From the NCBI GenBank assembly GCA_028015205.1, contig CM051516.1, positions 37,524,230 to 37,588,229 of the forward strand: a stretch of DNA of 64,000 nt. The letters run 5' to 3'. The translations under genes were made by a program, and so were the position numbers. Shown here piece after piece: positions 21,946-32,218 of this stretch. This DNA is from Mytilisepta virgata (Eukaryota > Mollusca > Bivalvia > Mytilida > Mytilidae). The stretch's first letter is position 1. Each line of letters starts with the position of its first letter. The notes beneath the pieces were generated by a model. It was not told the origin of the DNA, ran no database searches, and worked only from the letters and a program-made list of their open reading frames with translations.

Positions 21946-24529
21946 ATGCGGTTCCAGCTTTGGTCAATTTCCTGGAAGTCTAAAAGACTATTATTTTTTT
22001 TATTTTTGACAAGAAAACATGTATTTTCTGGATCACATCAGCAGTAACACATATTGGGATCACCTAGATGTCAAAAATATGTGATTCCAACTTTGGTAAA
22101 AATTGGATTAGAATTAAAGGACTCTAGTAATAGTGAATAGACCAAATTCCTGGATATGAATCTAGTTCAGGGAACTAGCTGGACCTTAGATGTTAGGTCG
22201 CACGGTTAATGAATAATCTGTGATGCAAATTTTTATGCAAAAGATGACCCGAAATGTTTGAAGTACAGATTGAAATGCAAAGATGACCAAAAGGGTAAAG
22301 CCAATACTACCTAAGGACAGAGCATTACATGATGGAGATATTCCTTAGTTTTCCAAATATTTTAAACATTATTTTTTAAAGTATACATTTCATGCTTATA
22401 TCAAAATACTAGCAACCGACCTGGTGATACCCTCGAGGAATTAGAGTTAACCACAAGAAACACAGTCAGTTGCAGCAATAATTAACTTCATCATATATAT
22501 AGACATTATTACATAGATTTTGAATGTCTAATGCAATCTGTATTGCATACCCTGTATCAAGTCTACAATTGCAATAAATGATAAAGTGAACAATGCATAG
22601 CAAAATCCGAATCACATTCCGTATCCGGCAACACGAGTAACTAGTATCAGCCAGAGTCCGTATCACTTGCCATATCAACCTCTGGCTATTATTGGTTACT
22701 TTGGTTGATACAGCATGTGATGCGATGTATCATTCTCTATTGCAACAGTTAACTTATTCGATTTCCTTGTGATTGTACCTGTGGTTAAATATGATGTTGA
22801 TTTTATCATGAATTATGATTATTCAAACCTGGCACAATATAGCCTATAGTGAAGAGTTCAAAAGAAATAAAACAGTTATTATATAAATTCAATATTCTAT
22901 AAAAAAAAATCCAAAAAGGAAAGAAATCAAAATTCACTACTCTTATCATATGCTGTCTACATGTATATCTGTAGAGATTTTTAATGTTCGTTGTTAATTT
23001 TCGTCTTGAAAATATTTGACCTTCACCAATCTAAAAGAATGGTTTTCTGAATACCATTGATAATGAGGTTGCCGAGGTTTTATTTTTAGACTCAGATGTA
23101 ACATCACAAGTATTTAACGACCGATATTTTTACACAACTATAAACATATGATTTAAAAAATTTAAAGTAATTTAAAAACCACGTAAATAAATTTTGGTAA
23201 ACAATGACCATATAATATACATATAGATTTTTGGAAAAACTCTTCTCCATTCATTAACTTCCCTATACGTTCTTTTAAATCGATATTAAACATATTAAAT
23301 GACCATTTAATAAACTTGAGGTGAATTACCGATTTATTCTACATGTATGTTAAATCTTGTCCTTCAGCTATCATCAGATGTGAATTTTAGTACACATTGT
23401 CCATTATAGATATCATTTAATATTTTTGCAAACATCTGTGTGTAAAATAAATTTTAACAATGGCCTAACAGGTCTGTATCATTTTTCTATCATCATCTTA
23501 TCAGTCTGTTGATAACATACAATGTCTACAAATTTTGAAGGAAAATAAGCCTGGCGCAGTAATTCCATAATGAAAACATCTGTAAGTAATCTGACGGTGT
23601 TTGCTGATTGGCTTCAAGACAACAGTCTACCTCATTAATATGTACTGAGTTTAATAAGTCTTTTTGGAAATCTTATATCTAAACGTATTTAAAATTTTAA
23701 GAATCATGAGTAGTTTGAATCAAGTACAAGTACGTTCATATTTTTTTTCCCAATAATATCTGAGTATTTGTTTTAATGCGATTGGCATGACCTTTACCAT
23801 TTGGTTTAATCAAAATTCGAACATGCATCATGTATGATATAGCATAAATGACAGGTATGCGACACTAACCAATGCAAGACACAGTGGAAAGTTCCTTATG
23901 TTAAATACGTTGTAAGGTATAAAACAAAAGTAACTGCTACATAGTATATGGAAAGTGCGAATCTACAAATAAAATTTTAAATAGAAACAACATACATTTT
24001 AATTGTAACCGAGAGACTCACGGGAAGTTTCGACTTTTGTTTACATTGTTGAAGGCCGAAATAGAAGATTTTAGGGTAAGTACATTTTTACTTTTCATGA
24101 AAAATGATATTTTTGTATACAATTAGACGAATTCAGTTCAAATATTTAAAAGTATAACGCCAGAAATCCGTCCATCGATGGTCGAAAGCAATGCATTTTA
24201 ACTAAAAACGCGATGAATTTAACTATGTGTGTTTACTGTAGACTTTTGCAAAGTGTGGTGAATTTTTTATTTTGTCGTTATTTAATTTGGACTTAGTAAT
24301 AAACTCGCCAATGCCTCGTTTATTATTATATCCAAATTAAACAACTCGATTTAATATCAAGCGATATCTAATTCTCACTCATTGTGAAACCTATAAACAT
24401 ACTATATTTGTTATTCTGAAATAGAATCTGTCAAACATGAAACCTTAATCTTAATATCAGCTTTATTTTTCAAGATATATTCATCTTTCAATAAAACGAA
24501 CCAAACAAAATATGTAGTGCTTGCTAATA
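21946..24529. other. Noncoding DNA with a dispersed repeat and a possible 5' exon
   Basis: 22320-22460 matches 54560-54690 (ATACTAGCAAC, GGTGATACCCTC). At 24035-24076 a sequence ending GATTTTAGG|GTAAGTAC could be a noncoding first exon on the plus strand, but no protein follows it. Confidence 0.35.
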
Positions 24530-24660
24530 TGAATTATAAAAACTAGGAGTGACATTTGGTGCTTCGGAATGGTAAAAAAGTAATGCTTTGCAGGCGATCC
24601 TTGGTCAACTGTTAATCCAAATCAGTAACTGGGTTAAGTTTCTGCTTCAAAGGTGAAAAC
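24530..24660 (-). pseudogene. Short Penelope-like 3' remnant
   Basis: AAAACTAGGAGTGACATTTG with GGTGCTTCGGAATGGTAA resembles 1787-1825 (AAAACCAGGAGTGAACCCAG, GGTGCTCCGGATGGTAAG). Only this stretch is alignable. Confidence 0.4.
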
Positions 24661-24754
24661 TCTAATTATACATCTTTTAGTCTCAAGTTATTATTTAGAT
24701 AAGTAATTCGTATGAGTTTTGCAGATTTTTGTGTCGCCTCTTTTTTTTTCTTTT

Positions 24755-24862
24755 TCAGAAAAGCATGCCATGACTGAATTCAAGTGCACTTATTGTTGTT
24801 TTGGAGATTATAATGTCGCCTTCTACTTCCGTATCCCCGTCTACTGCTTCAACCTCGATATT
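24755..24862 (-). CDS. Candidate terminal exon (35 codons plus stop)
   Basis: It follows a pyrimidine-rich acceptor ending GTATCTTTCAG. The translation starts NIEVEAVDGDTEVEGD and ends SHGMLF then TGA, strongly acidic like a cytoplasmic tail. The plus strand of the same bases is also open after a pyrimidine tract (ATG at 24770), so the strand is not secure. The minus reading is preferred because it gives a clean phase-0 acceptor that matches 32218-32174. Confidence 0.33.
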   Translation of the reverse strand, partial: NIEVEAVDGDTEVEGDIIISKTTISALEFSHGMLF

Positions 24863-25022
24863 CTGAAAGATACAAAAACAATAATTTAATTTAATGTTCG
24901 CACTGTAAATGTAGGTCAATCAAACTATCCCAACTATCAGCTGCAGATGCATTACACTCCAAGACGCATCAACTAGCCAAATGTCATTGAGTCATTATAT
25001 TTTGTATCAAAGCTCTGGGGAT

Positions 25023-25260
25023 ATCAACATTTATGTATATAAATATTTTTATGACCATTTTTACTTTAGAGTTATCTTTCCTTGTACAATGTATGATGCA
25101 AGTGTAATTGGTTACATGGATCAGTCCATATTGAATGGTATCGTCCAGTATTGTTTATTGTAGTAGGTTTAATTAATTGAACAGCCATTATCAAATTGAA
25201 GCGCTTAATGATTGTTTGTTTACAAATTGTTCTCAAAATTGGTGATTTATAATTTCAAAA
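25023..25260 (+). repeat. Ngaro split direct repeat A1
   Basis: These 238 bp match 31134-31371 at a constant offset of 6111 with no difference seen. The last 20 bp (GGTGATTTATAATTTCAAAA) are duplicated in tandem at 25261-25280 in this left copy only. Confidence 0.93.
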
Positions 25261-25322
25261 GGTGATTTATAATTTCAAAAGATTTATGGATACGAAACAC
25301 GTTTAATAATAATATTTTAGAT

Positions 25323-25959
25323 GTGGGACATTTGAAGATTGAAAAACTGAACGTTTATAGTGAATCTGATTATGTAATGTCAATTTTGATTTTTGGTAGC
25401 TCGTTAGTGAAAAGGTTATATTTTCATTTGCTGGACATTAACCATAAAGACAATCTATTTAACCTTGAATCGGGGGAGAATATATCCGTTTTCTGGGAAA
25501 AGTGGAGGAAAATTCGGCAAGAAGGAACATTTAGAACTATTAGAACATCAGTTACAAATAGGGAACCATAGTTATCTGATAATACACATCGGAGGTAACG
25601 ATCTTGACTGTGTCAACTCAAATAAGAAGACCGTAGAAGAACTTGTACTTAGATTCGTCACTTTGTGCACTCATTTGAGGAATAAATACTCATTAGAAAA
25701 AATATATGTGTGCCAACTGTTACCGCGTACAAGAACTCGGGATTGTCCTCCAGAAGTTTTCAATAATTTAATATGTTTATTCAATAAACAACTCAAACAC
25801 TATTTAGCATCTGAAAACAATATTGTGTATTGGAAATTAAAAGGACTAAAGGATACGACAATAGACAATTTTTGTGACGGGGTACATTTTAATGAGATCG
25901 GCCAGCACAAGTACTACAAAGCGCTGCGGGGAGCTATCGTCCATTTGAGGAACAATTAA
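25323..25959 (+). pseudogene. SGNH-hydrolase ORF of the Ngaro element, one frame break
   Basis: Two overlapping frames make one protein. The upstream frame (from 25323) carries the block I motif IFGSSLVKR with the nucleophile serine. The downstream frame (to 25959) carries HIGGNDL (block III, with the oxyanion asparagine) and DGVHFNEIGQ (block V, catalytic D and H). The switch falls near a G5 run at 25472-25476, consistent with a 1-nt indel or assembly error. SGNH/GDSL hydrolases cleave esters, and some DIRS-like, Ngaro and CR1-type retroelements carry one of unclear role. Total length is about 205-210 residues, usual for a single domain. Here it precedes gag, separated by about 610 bp of AT-rich DNA. 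Confidence 0.85.
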
Positions 25960-26572
25960 CTCCTTGACTTTGTGTGTAATCTGTAGAACTTCACAGCTTG
26001 AGATAAACGTTACATGTATATGGTTAATTAGTTCATTGTAAGTAAAGTTATCTATGATAAGGATACAATGAAGTAATTATACTTCAATTATGTATAAGCC
26101 ACCCATATGGTTTCAAGTGGTCGTTTGTCAAAGTTTTAGGTATAATTTTATACCTTAGTATTTAAAGTGATATATTTCTATATCGAAAATATACAGGTAT
26201 ATTATATACAATGTACTTCCAGATATTTCTATCTGATTGCACTTTTGGATATATTTCTATATCATTTGTATTATAACAACAAGATGGCTCCATGTATGTG
26301 TATTGGAGATTTTGTTAGAGATAATTTTATCTTATTATGTGTACAAATGTACATGTACATGATAAATTTTTACGTCATAGTTTGCAGATAATTTTATCTG
26401 TATCAGTGTGATGTATGCAATTCCAATGTTTATTCTTATAAATAAATGATAATTCTATCATTTATATAATGTACAAATTTATGTACATGTTGTATGTGCC
26501 AAATTTTAATAATTATATTAAAGTGGTATTTGAACATACATTATAAAGTGTTTATTTGCAGCTATTAGAATC
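25960..26572 (+). other. AT-rich spacer between the SGNH and gag ORFs
   Basis: No coding frame is convincing. Short AT palindromes recur: GATATATTTCTATATC appears twice and GATAATTTTATC twice. A 5' leader or internal promoter is possible but not shown. Confidence 0.4.
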
Positions 26573-27820
26573 ATGAGTACAGGCCCACCAAGGAAAAGGC
26601 GGAGACTAGGAGGGTCTCGAAAGCAAGTGGCAGAGACAGCAAGTAGCCCTTCCACATCAGAGCCAGAGGGCACGTCCATCGATGGACAAAATATAAATTC
26701 ATTGGTGGCAGCATTAGTGCCAGCACTGGTTCCAGCTGTAGCTCAAGGTGTCATGGCTACACTACAGACAATGGGTGTGGTAACTGTGCCTAATAGCAAT
26801 TTAGCCAATAGGGAGGAACAACCCCCTTCCAATTCAAGAAATGTTGCTACATGTAGGAGGACTCAGTCTAGTCAGAGCAGCAGTCAGGAAATCCAGTCAA
26901 CTTCTGGTATAAACAATATTAATGTTAATACTTGTAACATAGCTCCACCTGTTGGTTCTGAGCATGTGACAAATGATATGAATGCACTTAATGTACCAAA
27001 TGCAACAAATAATAGTCAGATTCAAAATGTTTGTGAGGCTAATGTCTCAAATCCTAGCATTAATAGACCGTTAGGAATTGGGCTTGATCATAAATTAAAA
27101 GGGAAGATATGGGCAAATGAATTTGTTGATTTTGGTCAGTTGTTAGGGGCAAAAAAGACGGGTCGAAAAAAGATCGAAATAACTGAAAATACGCTTGGGG
27201 AATGTTCCTTAAAAACTTCCAAGCAAACGCAAGAAGTAAGAAATATTGAACAGTGGGTTCAGGCATTTTTTATTTTTGTTGGGATTTATACTGAAAGAAA
27301 TCCACAAGCTGCCCCAGCATTAATGAAATATGGCAATATGGTTCAAAAGTTAGCCAAACAAGTAAATGATGAGGCAGCTCTTTATTATGATTTAAATTTT
27401 AGGGAGTGGCGAGGGTCTAATCCTGATTTATACCCATGGGATACTTTAAATACCGAAATTCATAGTGAGGCTCTAGCCATTGGGTTAACAAAAAATAAAC
27501 CAAGTTCGAATTCAAGTTATGGAATATATAAAAAAGCTCAGGGGCAATTTCCACAAAATCGGAATTCCTTTCGTGACCCCCCACGGTTCCCATGTCACCT
27601 CTTCAATAATAGAGGATTTTGCATCAGAGACAGATGTCCATATACCCATGCATGCCAAAAGTGTGGGGGACCACACACTAAAAAGCAATGCGACATTGAT
27701 TTACCCATGCCCAAACAAAACCAAAACACCATTTCAAGGACATCAACAAACAGACCCAACACAGTTTTGGGTAAACAAACGCTTGCCAAAACTGTCACAA
27801 AACCAACAGGGAATAAGTAG
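26573..27820 (+). CDS. Gag-like ORF1 of Ngaro with zinc fingers
   Basis: The ORF is 415 residues. The N-terminus is basic (PPRKRRRLGGSRKQ, resembling a nuclear localisation signal), followed by a low-complexity S/T/N/Q-rich stretch to about residue 160. A more ordered core follows, at about 165-330. Near the C-terminus are two Cys/His clusters: CHLFNNRGFC...C...H, a CCCH-type finger, and CQKCGGPHTKKQC, a retroviral-type knuckle with Cx2Cx3Hx4C spacing. These support RNA binding and particle assembly, the usual Gag role. The last ~300 bp overlap the RT frame, which is offset +1, so RT could be made by frameshifting or reinitiation. The ATG at 26573 is the first in a long open frame. Confidence 0.85.
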   Translation: MSTGPPRKRRRLGGSRKQVAETASSPSTSEPEGTSIDGQNINSLVAALVPALVPAVAQGVMATLQTMGVVTVPNSNLANREEQPPSNSRNVATCRRTQSSQSSSQEIQSTSGINNINVNTCNIAPPVGSEHVTNDMNALNVPNATNNSQIQNVCEANVSNPSINRPLGIGLDHKLKGKIWANEFVDFGQLLGAKKTGRKKIEITENTLGECSLKTSKQTQEVRNIEQWVQAFFIFVGIYTERNPQAAPALMKYGNMVQKLAKQVNDEAALYYDLNFREWRGSNPDLYPWDTLNTEIHSEALAIGLTKNKPSSNSSYGIYKKAQGQFPQNRNSFRDPPRFPCHLFNNRGFCIRDRCPYTHACQKCGGPHTKKQCDIDLPMPKQNQNTISRTSTNRPNTVLGKQTLAKTVTKPTGNK

Positions 27821-29403
27821 GGGCATAGTGACACCTGTTAAAGCAGATCGTTTAAGATATTGGCTACAGGGTTATTGTGCAAGTAAACAAAAATTTTTAG
27901 TACAAGGCTTTCAAGAAGGTTTTAAAATCCCATTTACTGGCACTAGAACTTTAAGAAAAAGTAACAATTTAAAATCTGCACTGGAAAATTTTGAAGTTTT
28001 AAAACAAAAAATTCAGATTGAAATAGATAATGGTAGAGTAGCAGGTCCATTTGAAGAACCTCCTTTAAAAAATTTTCAAAGTTCACCTCTTGGTTTAGTA
28101 CCTAAAAAAGCGGGAAATACAGTAAACGATTTTAGAGTTATTCATCATTTATCATTTCCGGAGGGTTCTTCAATTAATGATGGGATTCCAGATAGTTGTA
28201 AAAAAGTTATGTACCAAACAGTTGACAATGCAGTGGAACTTATGCAAGTTTTTGGTTCAAATTGTGGACTTTTTAAATTAGATATTCAGAATGCATATAA
28301 AATTGTGCCCGTGCACCCTAGTAGTTGGGAGCTTCTTGGTTTTATGATAGATGGGAAATATTATTATGATAAAACATTACCAATGGGGCTCAGTTATTCC
28401 TGTCAGCTTTTTGAAGAAGTTAGTAGTGCACTTCATTGGATTTGCGAAAACAAATTAGGTCTGAAAGGTCGACTTGTTCATTTGTTAGATGATTTTTTTA
28501 TATGTGGGTCCAAAAGATATGGTCATTTGCCATAAAGATTTAGAGAAAGTCAGACTATTATTTAAGGATATCGGCATTCCAATTAAGGAGTCAAAGACAG
28601 TTCTTCCCTGCACCTTACTTACTTTTTTGGGTATTGAATTAGACTCTCAGTTAATGGAAAAACGTTTGCCACAAGACAAATTAGATAAAGCAAAACGGTT
28701 GATAAATGATTTTAAGTTTAAAAAATCTTTAACTTTGCAAGAGTTACAATCCTTGATAGGGGTATTAAATTTTGCATGTGACGTGATAGTTCCAGGTAGA
28801 CCCTTTCTAAGACGATTAATAGATCTAACATTAGGTTTGACACAATCATTCCACCATCGAAGGCTAGATAAAGAGGCAAGAGCCGATTTAAAGGCTTGGA
28901 GCATATTTTTAGTCAATTTTAATGGAAAATCATTACTTCTTCCAAAGAGATGGGAAAGATCAAGCACATTAAATATGTTTACAGATGCTAGTAACAGTGG
29001 TTTTGGGGGCTATTTTAATGACAAATATTTTCATGGGGTTTGGCCATCTTCGTGGTCTAAGTATCACATTACAGTAAAGGAATTTTTCCCTATTGTTCTA
29101 GCAGTAGAATTGTGGGCAGATTATTTAAAAAACAAGTGTATTGTTTTCAATTCTGACAATGCAGCAGTAGTTCATATCATTAATAAACAAACTTCTAAGG
29201 AAATGACCCTTATGTCGTTAGTTAGGAGACTAGTGGTTCAGTGTCTCAAACATAACATTTTGTTTACTGCAAGTTATGTACAGGGTTCAAAAAATACTTT
29301 AGCAGACAATCTTTCTCGTCAACAGATAGAAGATTTTCGACTCAATTGTGGGATACCAGATCCAACAGCCTTCGTTCTCAAAGAAGAGAGTTTTCACATT
29401 TGA
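27519..29403 (+). pseudogene. RT-RNase H ORF of Ngaro, split by a 1-nt break
   Basis: The first frame (27519-28535) holds the DIRS/Ngaro-type RT: FRVIHHLS, KLDIQNAYKIVPVHP (motif A aspartate), LPMGLSYSC (motif B) and LLDDF (motif C, both aspartates). The second frame (28489-29403) continues with the thumb and an RNase H whose acidic residues are visible in TDAS, KEFFP, NSDN and ADNLSR. The frame change falls in the T7 run at 28493-28499; one T fewer would restore a continuous reading. No DNA methyltransferase domain follows, which separates Ngaro from DIRS1. The RT start is unclear: the upstream frame overlaps the gag-like ORF and its N-terminal part is probably not translated independently. 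Confidence 0.88.
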
Positions 29404-30347
29404 CTGAAATTGCAACTGAGTTGGTTCAACACTCAGTGGCACCATCCACACACAGTACTTATTCAAGAGCTTTAGAATATTATGAACGATTTTTATGTCA
29501 TTTTTCCATTCCAACCAAAGGTGCATGTATTCCTTCGACCATCGAAAATGTGGTATTATTTATAGCATATTGCTACTCTCAGGGCTTAGCTGTTTCAACA
29601 GTCACAACTTACATATCTGCACTAAGTTTTCATCACAAGATCAGTAATGTAGTAGACCCAACACATAATTTTATAGTGAAAAAATGTCTACAGGGTTATG
29701 CAAATAAAACAAGAACCTTTGATGCTAGGCTGCCCATCACCCCACATATACTTACACAGTTAATTAGATCATTGTGTTTTACAACACAATCCTATTTTAT
29801 AAGAATAATGTTAAAATGTATGTATCTATTAGCTTTCCATTGCTTCTTACGAATTGGGGAATTTACAGTTTCAAACAAGGACAATGCACATGTAATTTTG
29901 ACAGCATCTGTGCAATTTATTCACAAGCAAGCAGAACAACCTACATGCACACCAGAAGCTTTTCAATTAACTTTGTTAACATATAAACATAGCAAAGGCA
30001 AACCGCATACAATGATAGTCGAAAAGAATATGGGTAATAAAAACATTTGTCCAGTTGAAGCTCTTTGGCTATATTTTAATCTAAGAAAACCCACAACTGG
30101 CCCCCTTTTCTCTTTTATGGATGGGACGCCAGTATCCAGAAAATATTTTACAGACCAATTAAATCTGTCCCTGAAGTGGTGCGGGCTTGATTCAAAAACC
30201 TACAAAAGTCATAGTTTTAGAATTGGTGCAGCAACAACAGCTTTTGCAAATGGAATGGCTGAAGATCAAATTAAGGCAATGGGTAGATGGTCCTCTGATG
30301 CATTGAAAAAGTATATTCGTGTCCCTGCATTTAGGTTGAATTGTTAA
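29346..30347 (+). CDS. Tyrosine recombinase ORF of Ngaro
   Basis: This intact frame of 333 codons overlaps the end of RNase H by 58 nt in another frame. The lambda-integrase-type catalytic set is visible: R in CFLRIGEF (about residue 170), HSFRIGAAT (H-x-x-R) and the nucleophile tyrosine in LKKYIRV near the C-terminus, preceded by GRWSSDA. The N-terminal ~120 residues fit a SAM-like core-binding domain. The enzyme would join the circular cDNA to the chromosome without a staggered-cut duplication. All catalytic residues are present, so the recombinase could be active. Confidence 0.92.
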   Translation: MWDTRSNSLRSQRREFSHLTEIATELVQHSVAPSTHSTYSRALEYYERFLCHFSIPTKGACIPSTIENVVLFIAYCYSQGLAVSTVTTYISALSFHHKISNVVDPTHNFIVKKCLQGYANKTRTFDARLPITPHILTQLIRSLCFTTQSYFIRIMLKCMYLLAFHCFLRIGEFTVSNKDNAHVILTASVQFIHKQAEQPTCTPEAFQLTLLTYKHSKGKPHTMIVEKNMGNKNICPVEALWLYFNLRKPTTGPLFSFMDGTPVSRKYFTDQLNLSLKWCGLDSKTYKSHSFRIGAATTAFANGMAEDQIKAMGRWSSDALKKYIRVPAFRLNC

Positions 30348-30888
30348 TACATGTACAATGTTATAGTGAAAAGCATAACAATTTTGTTGCTTTCCTTTTC
30401 CATAGGATTTTAAATGGACATAATTATATGTTTTGATCTCAATAAACTCAGGGATTAAGATTTGTTACCATGGTGTCAGAAGCATCTGGTCATCATGCAT
30501 GTTTGTGTAGTTTCATTGTACATGATATAAACATTTTAATGTGACATTTGTGTTTAAATGTATTGATACATGTACAAGATATTGATGTATGTTTGATTTT
30601 TTATTTAGGTTTTATAAAAGACCATGGTGTCAGGAGCATCTGGTCCATCTTTCCAATGTTAATTAAGATATGAATTTTCATATGCATGTATGAATACATA
30701 TTCATGTAATCAGATATAGGGGCACAAGACCATGGTGACAGGAGCATCTGGTCTGAAAAATAGTGAAATATAAATATATATATATTACATTGTAGGGTTT
30801 ACAACTTAAAAAGGTTTAGATTTTATATCAATAACACATAAATCTCACACAATTGGCTGGGTGGGGATTACTGTTTTGCAACAGTAAG
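30348..30888 (+). other. Ngaro 3' untranslated segment with three copies of a 24-nt imperfect palindrome
   Basis: A motif beginning ACCATGGTG and ending GCATCTGGT recurs at 30467-30490, 30621-30644 and 30729-30752, with only one or two substitutions. Its outer bases are self-complementary (ACCA...TGGT; GACCA...TGGTC in copies 2 and 3), so each could fold into a small stem-loop. A possible polyadenylation signal (AATAAA) lies at 30440-30445. Confidence 0.65.
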
Positions 30889-31134
30889 TGGCGTTTTTCG
30901 GGAATTGACCCACCTTTGATGTCTATAAGTATGTTCAAGCATGTTGTATATGTTTGTATAATTTTGAGTTTTTCTTAGAAAATTTAGTACAATGTCATTT
31001 CAGTATTAAATGACCTTTTCAACTTCAAATTGTTTGTTATTTTATTATAAGAAAACAGTGACATCAAACAAAGCTAGCCTTTTGTGTGAGATGTGGAATA
31101 GATGTTTGTAACAAAGGCAAAAGATGGGCATAAA
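30889..31134 (+). repeat. Ngaro split direct repeat B1
   Basis: These 246 bp match B2 (31437-31682) at a constant offset of 548, with one substitution seen (C at 30899, T at 31447). It abuts A2 directly; the abutment is the presumed recombination core. Confidence 0.93.
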
Positions 31135-31371
31135 TCAACATTTATGTATATAAATATTTTTATGACCATTTTTACTTTAGAGTTATCTTTCCTTGTACAA
31201 TGTATGATGCAAGTGTAATTGGTTACATGGATCAGTCCATATTGAATGGTATCGTCCAGTATTGTTTATTGTAGTAGGTTTAATTAATTGAACAGCCATT
31301 ATCAAATTGAAGCGCTTAATGATTGTTTGTTTACAAATTGTTCTCAAAATTGGTGATTTATAATTTCAAAA
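31134..31371 (+). repeat. Ngaro split direct repeat A2
   Basis: This internal copy of A1 lies between B1 and B2. A 65-bp unique segment (31372-31436) separates it from B2. Confidence 0.93.
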
Positions 31372-31436
31372 CCCACCCTCCTCACCCTGTTGTATGTGTT
31401 TGTATTAATTCCAAGTTTTTATTGTTTTTTTGGGAA

Positions 31437-31682
31437 TGGCGTTTTTTGGGAATTGACCCACCTTTGATGTCTATAAGTATGTTCAAGCATGTTGTATATG
31501 TTTGTATAATTTTGAGTTTTTCTTAGAAAATTTAGTACAATGTCATTTCAGTATTAAATGACCTTTTCAACTTCAAATTGTTTGTTATTTTATTATAAGA
31601 AAACAGTGACATCAAACAAAGCTAGCCTTTTGTGTGAGATGTGGAATAGATGTTTGTAACAAAGGCAAAAGATGGGCATAAA
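31437..31682 (+). repeat. Ngaro split direct repeat B2, right end of element
   Basis: This is the outer copy of B1. Identity is lost after GGGCATAAA, which defines the right terminus to within one or two bases. Confidence 0.92.
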
Positions 31683-31924
31683 AACGCATAACTTAACCAA
31701 AGTCTCTCATGCGGAACATGTAGATTAAACTGTCAAAATGTTATTAAGCTACAGCTACATTACTCGTCAAGACGCATCTACTGACTAAATACCATTGAGG
31801 TATGGCACATTGTGTCATGGTTCTGGACCAAAATTTAACATGAGTGTTACATAGAATATGTAAAACTAGGCACCTTAATTGCATCACACTGAAGGAACCA
31901 GGTCATGCAAACTAAAAATATTAA

Positions 31925-32050
31925 GTGTTTACAATTAAAATGTGGAGCTTCTACAATTAAACTGCACATGTCTACAGTTAAAATGCACAGTGTCTACAAT
32001 TAAAATGGTGTCATTTTACTTTTTTTGTATACAATTAAAATTTAGTGCCT
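31925..32050. repeat. Short interspersed TCTACAATTAAAATG repeats
   Basis: Five variants of (G/T)TNTACAATTAAAATG occur within 125 bp, some followed by GCACA. Confidence 0.6.
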
Positions 32051-32173
32051 GCTAGTTAAGAGGCCGTGCTATTTTTCACTGATATCAGCCCATTGAGTAT
32101 TAAAAAGGCACTAAGAACAGCCTTAATTTACACAATTACTATAAAAGTATATACGTTTTATAATAATACTTAC

Positions 32174-32218
32174 ATTTGATCTTGAAATCTCCAACATGAA
32201 GGGCTGCGTGTCAATCAC
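32174..32218 (-). CDS. Candidate 15-codon internal exon
   Basis: This is 45 nt between acceptor CACTAACAG and donor AAT|GTAAGT, open in phase 0 at both ends, encoding VIDTQPFMLEISRSN. Its structure resembles the small phase-0 tail exons of the 5-17 kb membrane protein. The next plausible minus-strand exon is 24862-24755, also phase 0; joined, they would give an acidic 50-residue C-terminus. No upstream exons were found. Confidence 0.3.

Larger units (their letters stand above)
25023..31682 (+). mobile_element. Ngaro-type tyrosine-recombinase retrotransposon, full length with split direct repeats
   Basis: The termini follow the Ngaro pattern A1 - ORFs - B1 - A2 - B2. A1 (25023-25260) equals A2 (31134-31371), and B1 (30889-31134) equals B2 (31437-31682). 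Internal genes in order are SGNH hydrolase, gag-like, RT-RNase H and tyrosine recombinase. There is no integrase, LTR or obvious target-site duplication, as expected for recombinase-mediated insertion of a circular DNA. The B1-A2 junction (GGCATAAATCAAC) should be a copy of the circle junction. The near-identical repeats mean the insertion is recent. Two single-base frame breaks, both in homopolymers, are the only visible lesions. It lies between two candidate minus-strand exons, so it may sit antisense in an intron. Confidence 0.92.

Noticed and set aside
24770..24892. Plus-strand 40-codon ORF after a pyrimidine tract
   Set aside because: An upstream out-of-frame ATG (ATGCCATGA) precedes it, there is no signal or motif, and the minus-strand reading has a better acceptor and phase.
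25023..31682. LTR retrotransposon interpretation
   Set aside because: Repeats are interleaved A-B-A-B rather than flanking, there is no protease or DDE integrase, and a tyrosine recombinase is present.
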